Assembly: GCA_944380765.1 (NCBI GenBank)
Contig: CALWIO010000015.1
Span: 1 to 48,837, forward strand
Length of the DNA stretch: 48,837 bases
Origin: an uncultured Clostridia bacterium
GTDB taxonomy: Bacteria > Bacillota > Clostridia > Oscillospirales > Acutalibacteraceae
Direction of reading: 5' to 3'
This document shows positions 42,323-48,837 of this stretch, in pieces. Every line of letters starts with the position of its first letter. The first letter of the stretch is position 1. The notes beneath the pieces were generated by a model. It did not search any database and had not been told where the DNA came from. It was given only the letters and a program-made list of their open reading frames with translations. Both the position numbers and the translations under genes were made by a program.

Positions 42323-43114
42323 ATGGCAAAATTTTGTCCCTTGTTTTCCTCGTCGGGGGGGAACAGCATTTACATAGGAGCGGGAAACGACGGCATACTC
42401 ATCGACGCGGGCATGACCGCAAAGCAGCTTGAACAGGGGCTGTGGAATATAGGGGTTGACGCGGACAGCCTGCGCTGTATCTTTATAACGCACGAACATT
42501 CCGACCATGTAAAGGGCTTAAAGGTTTTTACCAAAAAGCATAAGGTAAAGCTTTTTATGACCGAGGGCACTTACGGCGCGCTCGCGAAAACCGACGCGCT
42601 TGACAACGCGCAGGACTGCGCCATAATAGGCCCCGGCGGAGAGGATATAGGCTGTATGCTCATAAAGCCTTTTTCCACTTCCCATGACGCCGCCGAAAGC
42701 TGCGGATATAAAATATCGGTGTCCAACGGCAGAGAGCTCGCCGTGGCTACCGACCTCGGAATTATGACCGACACGGTTGAAAAGGAACTGTCCGGCTGCG
42801 ACCTTGTAATGCTCGAATCAAATCACGATGTCAATATGCTCCAATGCGGCAGTTATCCCTATATGCTCAAAAGGCGGATTTTAGGCGTTAAAGGGCACCT
42901 TTCAAATGACGCCTGCGCCGAAACTCTCACAAGGCTTATAAAAAGCGGCGTCACAAGGTTTGTGCTGGGGCATTTAAGCCGCGAGAACAATGTGCCGCAG
43001 CTGGCTTATCAGACAAGCGTAGCGGCTCTTGCGGCAGAGGGCGCCCGCGAGGGCGAGGATTATCTTATAAGAGTGGCAAAACCCGTCTGGGACGAAAGGG
43101 CGATAATTTTATGA
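42323..43114 (+). CDS. Metallo-beta-lactamase-fold hydrolase (YycJ/WalJ-like)
   Basis: 263 residues of the MBL fold: FCPLFSSSGGNSIYI near 4-18, ILIDAGMTAKQLEQGL near 25-40, and the metal motif FITHEHSDHVKGL near 60-72 (HxHxDH), later GHLSNDA and LGHLSRENN. In B. subtilis the counterpart, YycJ/WalJ, is encoded in the WalRK operon and takes part in DNA replication or repair coordination. The ORF opens at 42284 inside the terminator, but the ATG at 42323 has GGAG upstream and is the start. RlmH overlaps its end by 4 bp. Confidence 0.88.
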   Translation: MAKFCPLFSSSGGNSIYIGAGNDGILIDAGMTAKQLEQGLWNIGVDADSLRCIFITHEHSDHVKGLKVFTKKHKVKLFMTEGTYGALAKTDALDNAQDCAIIGPGGEDIGCMLIKPFSTSHDAAESCGYKISVSNGRELAVATDLGIMTDTVEKELSGCDLVMLESNHDVNMLQCGSYPYMLKRRILGVKGHLSNDACAETLTRLIKSGVTRFVLGHLSRENNVPQLAYQTSVAALAAEGAREGEDYLIRVAKPVWDERAIIL

Positions 43115-43593
43115 TGAGCGTTGAGATTATTGTCACCGGTAAAATAAAGGAAAAATATATAAAGGAGTATGCCGGCGAGTATGAAAAAAGGCTCGGCGGA
43201 CTGTGTAAGCTGACGGTGGTTGAGCTTGACCCCGTAAGGCTTTGCGACAATCCTTCGCAAAAGGAAATCGAAAACGCCCTTCAAAAAGAGGCCGCGGCGA
43301 TTAAGGCAAAAATCGCGAAAGGCGCTTATGTGGTGTCGCTTTGCGTTGAGGGCAGGCGGCTCTCTTCCGAAGAGCTGGCAGAAACGCTTGAGAAAAACGC
43401 GCTGAACGGCAGCGGCAGCTTCGCCTTTATAATAGGGAGCTCTTACGGACTTTCAAAGGAAATAAAGGATATGTCCGATTTTAAGCTATCCATGTCCGAA
43501 ATGACTTTTCCCCATAAACTTGCGAGGATAATGCTCACAGAGCAGCTTTACAGAGCCTTTTCCATATTGGGAAACTCAAAATATCACAAATAA
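43111..43593 (+). CDS. rlmH: 23S rRNA (pseudouridine1915-N3)-methyltransferase RlmH
   Basis: A 160-residue SPOUT methyltransferase that methylates pseudouridine 1915 of 23S rRNA in assembled ribosomes. FIIGSSYGLSKEIK near residues 111-124 and the conserved C-terminus MTFPHKLARIMLTEQLYRAF then SILGNSKYHK are diagnostic. It starts at ATG 43111 or 43114, overlapping the MBL-fold gene by 4 bp (ATGA). Gene order YycJ-rlmH matches part of the Bacillus walRK region. Confidence 0.97.
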   Translation: MMSVEIIVTGKIKEKYIKEYAGEYEKRLGGLCKLTVVELDPVRLCDNPSQKEIENALQKEAAAIKAKIAKGAYVVSLCVEGRRLSSEELAETLEKNALNGSGSFAFIIGSSYGLSKEIKDMSDFKLSMSEMTFPHKLARIMLTEQLYRAFSILGNSKYHK

Positions 43594-43663
43594 GGAATAA
43601 TTTATAAAAAAACAAAACTTTGTTTTTACTTTGTTAAAATTTGTGTTATATAAAATAATTATA

Positions 43664-43712
43664 ACAAGCGAACAAACGCCGCTTGGAGTTCACGCAAATT
43701 TCGGCGGCTTGT
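43664..43712 (+). promoter_or_regulatory. Leader hairpin before the response regulator
   Basis: ACAAGC (43664-43669) pairs with GCTTGT (43707-43712), and CGCCG (43677-43681) with CGGCG (43702-43706), with a 7-nt bulge on the 5' side. The loop contains TTGGAGTT, also present in the murA leader hairpin. It lies about 22 nt before the start codon. A plausible -10 (TATAAA at 43649-43654) is just upstream. Confidence 0.45.
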
Positions 43713-43734
43713 ATATAACGAGGAGGTTGATAAT

Positions 43735-44433
43735 ATGCAGAAAGAGAGAATACTCGTTGTTGACGACGACAAAAACATCTGCGACCTTTTGAGGATGTAC
43801 CTTGAAAAAGAGGGCTATTCGGTAATACTCGCCCATAACGGCGTTGACGCGGTAAGCATTTTTTCAGCGGAAAATCCCGATTTGGTGCTGCTTGACATAA
43901 TGCTTCCCCAGCTTGACGGCTGGCAGGTGTGCCGTGAGATACGCAAAACTTCCGAAAAGCCTATAATAATGCTCACAGCAAAGGACGAAACCTTTGACAA
44001 GGTTCTCGGGCTTGAACTGGGCGCCGACGACTATGTTACAAAACCCTTTGACACTAAGGAGATTGTCGCCCGCATAAAAGCGGTTTTGCGCCGTACCTCT
44101 TCGGCGAAAGGCGAGGAGCTTAAAGAAGTGCATTATGACAAGCTCTCCATAAACCTTTCAAATTACGAAATGAAAGTAAACGGCGTGGCGGTCGATACCC
44201 CTCCGAAAGAGCTGGAACTTATATATCATCTCGCGAGCAATCCCGACAGAGTGTTCACGCGCGACCAGCTTCTTGACGATGTGTGGGGATTCGATTACTA
44301 CGGCGACAGCAGAACCGTTGATGTGCATATTAAAAGACTCCGCGACAAATTGAAGGGAGTTTCCGACGAGTGGGAGCTTCGCACAATCTGGAGCGTTGGA
44401 TATAAATTTGAAACGCATGGAAAGAATAAGTAA
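43735..44433 (+). CDS. OmpR-family response regulator (WalR/PhoB-like)
   Basis: 232 residues. Receiver domain 1-120 with VVDDDKN near 7-13, VLLDIMLPQLDGWQ near 49-62 (phosphorylated Asp near 52), IIMLTAKDE near 76-84 and ADDYVTKPFD near 97-106; then a winged-helix DNA-binding domain from about 133 with PPKELELIYHLASNPDRVFT and TVDVHIKRLRDKLK. GGAGG precedes the ATG at 43735. The kinase gene overlaps its end. Neighbours (YycJ, RlmH, HtrA) suggest the WalR role, controlling cell-wall hydrolases, but the name cannot be assigned on context alone. Confidence 0.93.
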   Translation: MQKERILVVDDDKNICDLLRMYLEKEGYSVILAHNGVDAVSIFSAENPDLVLLDIMLPQLDGWQVCREIRKTSEKPIIMLTAKDETFDKVLGLELGADDYVTKPFDTKEIVARIKAVLRRTSSAKGEELKEVHYDKLSINLSNYEMKVNGVAVDTPPKELELIYHLASNPDRVFTRDQLLDDVWGFDYYGDSRTVDVHIKRLRDKLKGVSDEWELRTIWSVGYKFETHGKNK

Positions 44434-45955
44434 GGCGTTAAAGAAAACGCAGAGCAGGATTGAAAACTTTTTCGCCCATTTTCCGCTGTTTACAAAGTAT
44501 CTTACAATAATGACCTCAATGATACTCGTAAGCTATCTGGTGCTCGCTTCCGCGCTGTTTGTGTTTCTCTCAAACAGGTGGTCGAGGGAAAAGCGCGAAG
44601 TGCTGACCGAAAATGTGCGCCAGAACGCCGAGTACTGCGAGCAGCTTCTTGAAAGGTGCGAAACCGAAGAGGATTTGGGCAACGCCATGATTATTATCTG
44701 CAACAACCTGGGCGTTTCCTCAAACGCGATAGGCGCGGATATAGTTTTCTGCAATACCGAGGGAGAAGTAATAATCTGTAAAGAGGACTTCAAAAACGGC
44801 TTTGTCAGCGGCCATCAGTGCATGATTCACAGCGGATTTACAGTACCCGAAAGCATTATGGCCGAGGTGGAAAAAGGCACTTATTTCAATAACGAAAAAA
44901 TTGACGGACTTTTTGAAAGCCGCACATTTTTTGCGGGCGAAGCGGTAAAGGTCGGCGGTCAGACCGTGGGGGCGATTTTCGCTTCCGACCCGATTCAGCA
45001 CAGCTTCGGAGCGTACGCTTCAAGCCTGTTGCAGATGTACCTGTCCTCGGCGGTGTTCGCCGTCGCGCTGACTTTTTTGGTGGCTTACGCCTTTACCGCG
45101 AAGATGACAAAGCCCCTGCGGCAGATGTCCTCGGCGACAAAAGCCTACGCGCAGGGAGATTTCAGCAAGCGCGTCAGCGTGCGCGGGTCTGACGAGCTTT
45201 CGGAGCTTTGCCAGTCCTTTAACCGAATGGCTTCGGCTCTTGCGGTTCTCGAATCGTCAAGGCGCAGCTTTGTGGCGAATGTTTCCCACGAGCTGAAAAC
45301 GCCTATGACAACCATCGGCGGATTTATCGACGGTATGCTTGACGGCACTATTCCCCCCGAAAGACACGAGGAATACCTGCAAAAAGTTTCAAACGAGATA
45401 AAAAGACTGTCAAGGCTTGTAACCTCAATGCTCAATCTGTCCAAAATCGAGGCGGGCGAGCTGGAACTCAAATACAGTAAATTTGATGTGTCGCAGGTAA
45501 TTATAGACTGTATGCTGAATTTTGAGCAGGTTATAGATAAAAATAACATTACGGTTGAGGGCTTTGAGGATATGGGCGCCGTAACGGTTTATGCCGACAG
45601 GGATATGCTGCACCAGGTGATTTACAACCTTGTTGACAACGCGGTTAAATTTACAAACAAGGGCGGCAAAATCTCGGTATTCGCGGAAAACCGTGACGAC
45701 GGCTCGGCGGTTATCTCAATACAGAACACAGGCGACGGTATTTCCCCCGAGGAAATAAGCCGCATATTCGAGCGCTTTTACAAGGTGGACAAATCACGAA
45801 GCTATGATGTAAAGAGCGCGGGACTGGGGCTGTATCTGTGCAAAACAATAGTAGAAATGCACCAAGGCAAAATTTACGCCGAAAGTGTTGAAGGTCAGTT
45901 TGCGAGATTTACCGTCTTGCTGGGCAGACCCCCTCAGGATAAATCCAAAAAATGA
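44417..45955 (+). CDS. Sensor histidine kinase (WalK/PhoR-like)
   Basis: 512 residues. First membrane helix about 30-50, extracytoplasmic domain of about 130 residues with Cys pairs, second helix about 205-225, HAMP around TKPLRQMSSATKAYAQGDF, HisKA with NVSHELKTPMTTIGGFIDG near 290-308 (phosphorylated His), N box VIYNLVDNAVKF, and G boxes near 440-490 (GDGISPEEISRIFERFYK, GLGLYLCKTIV). Unlike Bacillus WalK it shows no PAS domain. The ORF opens inside the regulator gene; ATG 44417 is the first good start, overlapping the regulator by 17 bp without a strong ribosome binding site, so coupling is likely. Confidence 0.93.
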   Translation: MERISKALKKTQSRIENFFAHFPLFTKYLTIMTSMILVSYLVLASALFVFLSNRWSREKREVLTENVRQNAEYCEQLLERCETEEDLGNAMIIICNNLGVSSNAIGADIVFCNTEGEVIICKEDFKNGFVSGHQCMIHSGFTVPESIMAEVEKGTYFNNEKIDGLFESRTFFAGEAVKVGGQTVGAIFASDPIQHSFGAYASSLLQMYLSSAVFAVALTFLVAYAFTAKMTKPLRQMSSATKAYAQGDFSKRVSVRGSDELSELCQSFNRMASALAVLESSRRSFVANVSHELKTPMTTIGGFIDGMLDGTIPPERHEEYLQKVSNEIKRLSRLVTSMLNLSKIEAGELELKYSKFDVSQVIIDCMLNFEQVIDKNNITVEGFEDMGAVTVYADRDMLHQVIYNLVDNAVKFTNKGGKISVFAENRDDGSAVISIQNTGDGISPEEISRIFERFYKVDKSRSYDVKSAGLGLYLCKTIVEMHQGKIYAESVEGQFARFTVLLGRPPQDKSKK

Positions 45956-45970
45956 TGCGAGGTTATTTTT

Positions 45971-47566
45971 ATGAATGATGAGTTCAAAAACGAATTTGTA
46001 AACGAGGAAAACGGTAAAATAACGGAAAATACCGAAAACACCGAAAATATCGAAAATTTTGTGCCGGAGCAGCCCGTAAACGCTGACCCGGACTCCGTTT
46101 CGCCTGAAAATACCGGAAACACGGAAGCTCAGAGCAGCGCGGCTGAGCCGTCCCCCGCCCAAAGCGCTGGCGAGGGAGACGCTTTTTCCGCGGGCGCTTC
46201 TTTCACATCGCCTCCGCAGTATGTTCAGTACGCCGCGGCAGGTTCATGCCGTCCGCAGTATCAGGCTCCAGCTGGGAATACGCCTTACGCGGCGTATCCC
46301 TCAGGAGCGCAGTTTTCACCGGAGGGCCCAAAAGGCTCAAGAAAACCCTCAAAGGGAAAGAAAAAAGGCTTGATTATAGCGGCTTCGGTGCTCGGAGCGG
46401 CAGTGCTTGTATCTCTTGTGGTAATCATAGCGTCATTTGTTTTCAGCGGCAGCGATAACAGCGCCGGTACGCCCGATACGGATTCCGACACAAAAACGCA
46501 GCTCAATTTTTCCGAAACTCCAACGGCTGAAAACAGCTCCGGCGAAGACGGAATACTCACCGCCGGTCAGGTTTATGATAAGGTCTGCGAAAGCTCGGTA
46601 GGCATAATCGTGTATTCGGGCAACTACCAGAGCGCTGCTTCCGAGGGCTCGGGCATAGTAATGGGAACAGACGACTCAAACAGCGGCTCATACATTATCA
46701 CCTGCGCTCATGTAATTGATGTTTCAAACCCCAGAATACTTGTTCAGACAACTGACGGAACACAGTATGACGCCGAGGTAGTGGGCATTGACTCAAAGAC
46801 CGATATAGGACTTATCTATGTGGCTTCTACCGATTTGAAAGCGGCTGAATTTGCCGATTCAAGCGCCGTTTCAGTTGGCGATACGGTTTACGCCATAGGA
46901 AACCCCGGCGGCACTCAGTTCTTCGGCTCTTTTACAAACGGAATGATTTCCGCAATCGCCCGTCCCGTTGACAGTCCCGTAGGCTATGAGGTCAAGTGTA
47001 TCCAGCATACCGCGGCAATAAATCCCGGCAATTCCGGCGGCGCGCTTGTAAACGAGTACGGTCAGGTAATAGGAATAAACTCCTCAAAAATAGCTTCCAC
47101 CGATTATGAGGGCATGGGCTTTGCCGTACCCTCGGCAACGGTCAAGGAGATAGTTGACCAGCTTATAGCCAACGGAGCGGTAACCAACAGACCCGTTCTC
47201 GGCATAACCTTTGAGCCGGTAACCTCTAACCAGACCTATTCCATTATCGCCCAGACAAACAAACTGCCTTCGGGAACAATTATAGTGGCTTCTGTTATGA
47301 ACGGCAGCGATATGCTAAATAAAGGCGTAAAAGAGGGCGATATGATTACAGCCGTCAACGGCGAGGAGCTTGACGATTACAATACTCTGCTTGACTTGGT
47401 GGAAAACGGAAAAGTAGGAGATGCGCTCACGCTTACAATCTGCCGCATGGATTCAGATTATCAGCTCTCTTATTTTGATATAGATGTAAAGCTTGTGTCT
47501 GACGCGACTGTTGAAGAAGAAACTGAGGAGAGCAGTACGATATTTCCATTCCCGTTCAATCAGTAA
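45971..47566 (+). CDS. HtrA/DegP-family membrane-anchored serine protease
   Basis: 531 residues. Long Asn/Glu/Pro-rich, low-complexity cytoplasmic N-terminus (about 1-130, with NTENTENIEN repeats), one membrane helix (about 134-158), trypsin-like domain with catalytic His 247 (ITCAHVID), Asp 278 (DSKTDIGLIYV) and Ser 355 (NPGNSGGALV), and a C-terminal PDZ domain (about 410-500). This is surface quality control of misfolded proteins. GAGGT precedes the ATG at 45971, 15 bp after the kinase. In Bacillus an htrA homologue (htrC) also lies in the wal locus, supporting the view that this is the same functional set. Confidence 0.95.
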   Translation: MNDEFKNEFVNEENGKITENTENTENIENFVPEQPVNADPDSVSPENTGNTEAQSSAAEPSPAQSAGEGDAFSAGASFTSPPQYVQYAAAGSCRPQYQAPAGNTPYAAYPSGAQFSPEGPKGSRKPSKGKKKGLIIAASVLGAAVLVSLVVIIASFVFSGSDNSAGTPDTDSDTKTQLNFSETPTAENSSGEDGILTAGQVYDKVCESSVGIIVYSGNYQSAASEGSGIVMGTDDSNSGSYIITCAHVIDVSNPRILVQTTDGTQYDAEVVGIDSKTDIGLIYVASTDLKAAEFADSSAVSVGDTVYAIGNPGGTQFFGSFTNGMISAIARPVDSPVGYEVKCIQHTAAINPGNSGGALVNEYGQVIGINSSKIASTDYEGMGFAVPSATVKEIVDQLIANGAVTNRPVLGITFEPVTSNQTYSIIAQTNKLPSGTIIVASVMNGSDMLNKGVKEGDMITAVNGEELDDYNTLLDLVENGKVGDALTLTICRMDSDYQLSYFDIDVKLVSDATVEEETEESSTIFPFPFNQ

Positions 47567-47593
47567 AATTAAAAAATATTTGCGTAATTTTTC

Positions 47594-47632
47594 AATAATG
47601 CCGCAAAAGCCCTGCGCTTTTGCGGCATTATT
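47594..47632 (+). terminator. Very strong terminator of the regulator-kinase-HtrA operon
   Basis: Perfect 17-bp arms, 47594-47610 and 47616-47632, around a 5-nt loop; the stem core is GCCGCAAAAGC / GCTTTTGCGGC. It lies 28 bp after the stop at 47566. Confidence 0.93.
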
Positions 47633-47658
47633 TACCTATAAAAAAAACAAAAAAACAC

Positions 47659-47687
47659 TTTACAAATAAAAAAAGAAGTGATAAAAT
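47659..47687 (+). promoter_or_regulatory. Strong promoter of the candidate non-coding RNA
   Basis: TTTACA (47659-47664), a 17-bp spacer ending TGA (extended -10) and TAAAAT (47682-47687). The start of transcription would be about 47694. No ribosome binding site plus start codon pair of good quality follows. Confidence 0.75.
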
Positions 47688-47693
47688 AACTTT

Positions 47694-48148
47694 GGAATAT
47701 TTCGTACAGGGGTAAGTGCGAAAGATTCTGGGTTTTCGGTGGCTCGTAAAGGCTGCGGTACTGATATCCGTGGCAGCCGGGTATGCCGGGCGTTGCAAGG
47801 CGGATATTACGGAGGGTTTTCCCGACCGGTTTTCGCTGAGTTTACGCAGGGCTTATCAGGTGTGCGCGATTCCGCAGCGGCCTTGGCAGGGCGATCGTTT
47901 TCATGTTGCAACTGACGGTGTTTTGCCGCTTGCAAACCATTAACCTTTAAAGCTGAATTTTCAGTCTGCCGTTCCGGCGGTTTGGAAACGAGGTTTTTCA
48001 GGCGAGGTTGGAAAAGCTTGGTACACTTTTTCCGCTTCGGCGGACGAGCAAGAAGATAATACCTATAATGAAGCGGCTTTGCGGCCGGATGAGACCCTAA
48101 AAGCTCTGTTTGGATAAAAAAGCAATTTTTTTCCTGACAGAGCTTTTT
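47694..48148 (+). ncRNA. Candidate large structured non-coding RNA (~450 nt), unknown family
   Basis: A GC-richer block with its own promoter and terminator but no convincing ORF. Nested long-range pairing is visible: GCTGCGG (47752-47758) with CCGCAGC (47872-47878), enclosing CTGAT (47761-47765) with ATCAG (47855-47859), enclosing ATCCG (47766-47770) with CGGAT (47801-47805). A CGG/CCG plus TTGCAA/TTGCAA stem follows at 47906-47935, and a UUCG-tetraloop hairpin at 48031-48044 (TCCGCTTCGGCGGA). I see no RNase P (GAGGAAAGTC), tmRNA or SRP signatures. Boundaries are from the promoter and terminator and are approximate. Large RNAs of unknown role (OLE, ROOL, GOLLD, HEARO) are known in Clostridia, but I cannot match it to one. 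Confidence 0.55.
48099..48148 (+). terminator. Terminator of the candidate non-coding RNA
   Basis: AAAAGCTCTGT (48099-48109) and ACAGAGCTTTT (48137-48147) form 11-bp arms around a 27-nt loop that holds an inner AAAAAAGC/TTTTTTT pairing. A final U-run completes it. Confidence 0.82.
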
Positions 48149-48285
48149 AAATTGTGCCGATAATTTTACGCGCCGTGCAATTTTATTTACCGGCGTTAAA
48201 ATAAACCCCGATTTTTACTGAAGCCGGAGTCTTATCGAAACGGGGAATTTTTTACAAGAGGATAACTTTAAGAGGGTGAGATTTC

Positions 48286-48685
48286 TTGAAACCTTTTTTG
48301 GCGATAGATTTAAGCGAAAACAAGAATAACGAAAATACAAACGGCGGCGCCTTATGATAACCGGAACTTTAAAATTTTTGCGGATTCGGATAATTTTTAT
48401 CTTGCGGGAATAGAGGGGAAATACGCCTTTGCGCTGTCGGCGGCTGTGTCGATAATCACCGTTAAAAAACGGGCGGTAATGATGAGCTGGAACAAGGACG
48501 AGGCCTATAATAAGGGCGTTTATAAGCAGTATAAGCTTGTCGAGGACAACCTCGGCAGAGTCAGCGGCAAAAATTACCATATTCTGGAATTAAACTCAGG
48601 CGGCGAACGCTGGGGCATTTATTTTCCGTGCTATGAACTGCCCGTTTTTGAGGAGATTACGGGACTTAAAGCTGATGAGCAGTAA
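48286..48685 (+). pseudogene. Small conserved-looking gene with a frameshift
   Basis: AGAGGGTGAG precedes TTG at 48286, which opens MKPFLAIDLSENKNN and stops after 23 codons at 48357 (TGA). In the next frame, from about 48341 to the TAA at 48685, a continuous protein sequence follows (APYDNRNFKIFADSDNFY, later NKDEAYNKGVYKQYKLVEDN and HILELNSGGERWGIYFPCYE). A single extra base near GGCGGCGCC (48344-48352) would explain this. The start resembles hypothetical proteins beginning MKPFLAID in Ruminococcaceae. The C-terminal half alone (from GTG 48446) could still be made, but there is no ribosome binding site there. It may be a true pseudogene, an assembly error or programmed frameshifting. Confidence 0.6.
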
Positions 48686-48713
48686 AAAAGGCTTGCCGTG
48701 AGGCGAGCCTTTT
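48686..48713. terminator. Bidirectional terminator at the right edge
   Basis: AAAAGGCTTGCC (48686-48697) and GGCGAGCCTTTT (48702-48713), 12-bp arms with one G-T pair and a 4-nt loop. It separates the frameshifted gene from the converging gene that enters from the right. Confidence 0.85.
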
Positions 48714-48717
48714 AGGG

Positions 48718-48837
48718 TTAAAGCTTTGTTGTCAGCCAGTAAACCGCGCCGTAAATAACGCTTGCCAGCGTGCCGTAGGAGATTACGGGACCCGCCACGG
48801 TGAAAATTTTAGCGCCTACTCCCAGCACAAAGCCTTC
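48718..48837 (-). CDS. C-terminal 39 residues of a SpoVA-type protein (SpoVAC-like), partial
   Basis: Incomplete: the gene enters from beyond 48837 and ends with TAA at 48718. The visible C-terminus, GFVLGVGAKIFTVAGPVISY then GTLASVIYGAVYWLTTKL, is two hydrophobic stretches and matches the end of SpoVAC proteins, which form part of the channel moving dipicolinic acid into and out of spores. Recognition is from memory of the conserved GAKxFTxAGPVI pattern. It agrees with spoIIE at 13852. Confidence 0.6.
   Translation of the reverse strand, partial: EGFVLGVGAKIFTVAGPVISYGTLASVIYGAVYWLTTKL

Larger units (their letters stand above)
47567..48285. other. 719-bp region without a normal protein gene
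   Basis: It contains, in order, the HtrA terminator (47594-47632), an A-rich spacer, the promoter at 47659-47687, the structured RNA candidate to 48148, its terminator, and a leader with the CCCCG/CGGGG pairing (48206-48210/48241-48245) before the frameshifted small gene at 48286. Confidence 0.7.

Noticed and set aside
47716..47720. GTGCG at the start of the structured block, which is the 5' consensus of group II introns
   Set aside because: No domain V-like hairpin and no reverse transcriptase gene were found, and a promoter lies directly upstream.
47716..47943. A 75-codon ORF starting with GTG and having a signal-peptide-like hydrophobic stretch
   Set aside because: AGGGG lies only 3 nt before the GTG, too close for a ribosome binding site, and the stretch coincides with nested RNA helices, so a structured RNA explains it better. 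It cannot be fully excluded.

Overview
The window looks like a chromosome segment of an endospore-forming, Gram-positive anaerobe of the class Clostridia, probably a gut Oscillospiraceae/Ruminococcaceae relative. The signs are purine-rich ribosome binding sites at nearly every gene, frequent TTG starts, SpoIIE, a SpoVA-type C-terminus at the right edge, an [FeFe]-hydrogenase-like signalling operon, glycoside hydrolases paired with cation:sugar symporters, and split transketolase subunits. I saw no tRNA, rRNA, CRISPR array, insertion sequence or phage gene by eye.

Left part (1-9.1 kb): a galactoside operon on the minus strand (GH36 alpha-galactosidase and GPH symporter) with a palindrome over its likely promoter; an RluA-type pseudouridine synthase; then a plus-strand operon of a P-II-like protein, a CPA2 cation/proton antiporter without a cytosolic nucleotide domain, and a GH3 beta-glucosidase with permuted domains. 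9.1-16.2 kb: housekeeping genes on the minus strand (aspS, hisS overlapping by one base; mgsA; a MinD-like ATPase) facing spoIIE on the plus strand.

16.2-20.2 kb: a tightly overlapping minus-strand operon (DRTGG protein, RsbW-like ATPase, HydS-like hydrogenase-domain protein, second DRTGG protein, PHP phosphoesterase, perhaps a flavin reductase) behind a good promoter and a 10-bp-arm palindrome. It reads as a redox or H2 sensing module. 20.2-23.0 kb: a GPH transporter with a membrane-anchored partner and a small orphan gene.

23.2-28.1 kb: the most unusual block. Five minus-strand genes encode two related SCP2-like lipid-carrier proteins flanking a class III PLP aminotransferase and the two halves of a TPP-dependent transketolase. 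A leader that can fold into a structured RNA lies in front. This looks like a dedicated, undescribed pathway combining two-carbon transfer and amination, possibly on a hydrophobic or carrier-bound substrate; the SCP2 assignment and the substrate are inferences.

28.4-40.7 kb: secA with a zinc-ribbon membrane protein and a small membrane protein; GH28; an orphan HATPase protein; gap; then a minus-strand operon of a galM-like gene, a HAD phosphatase, rarA, a dCMP deaminase and a yfbR-like nucleotidase. 41-47.6 kb: murA, a YycJ-type metallo-beta-lactamase-fold protein, rlmH, an OmpR-family regulator, a histidine kinase and an HtrA protease, resembling a rearranged WalRK locus.

47.6-48.8 kb: a roughly 450-nt segment with its own strong promoter, nested long-range helices and a terminator but no convincing ORF (candidate large non-coding RNA); a frameshifted small gene; and the C-terminus of a SpoVAC-like protein running off the edge.
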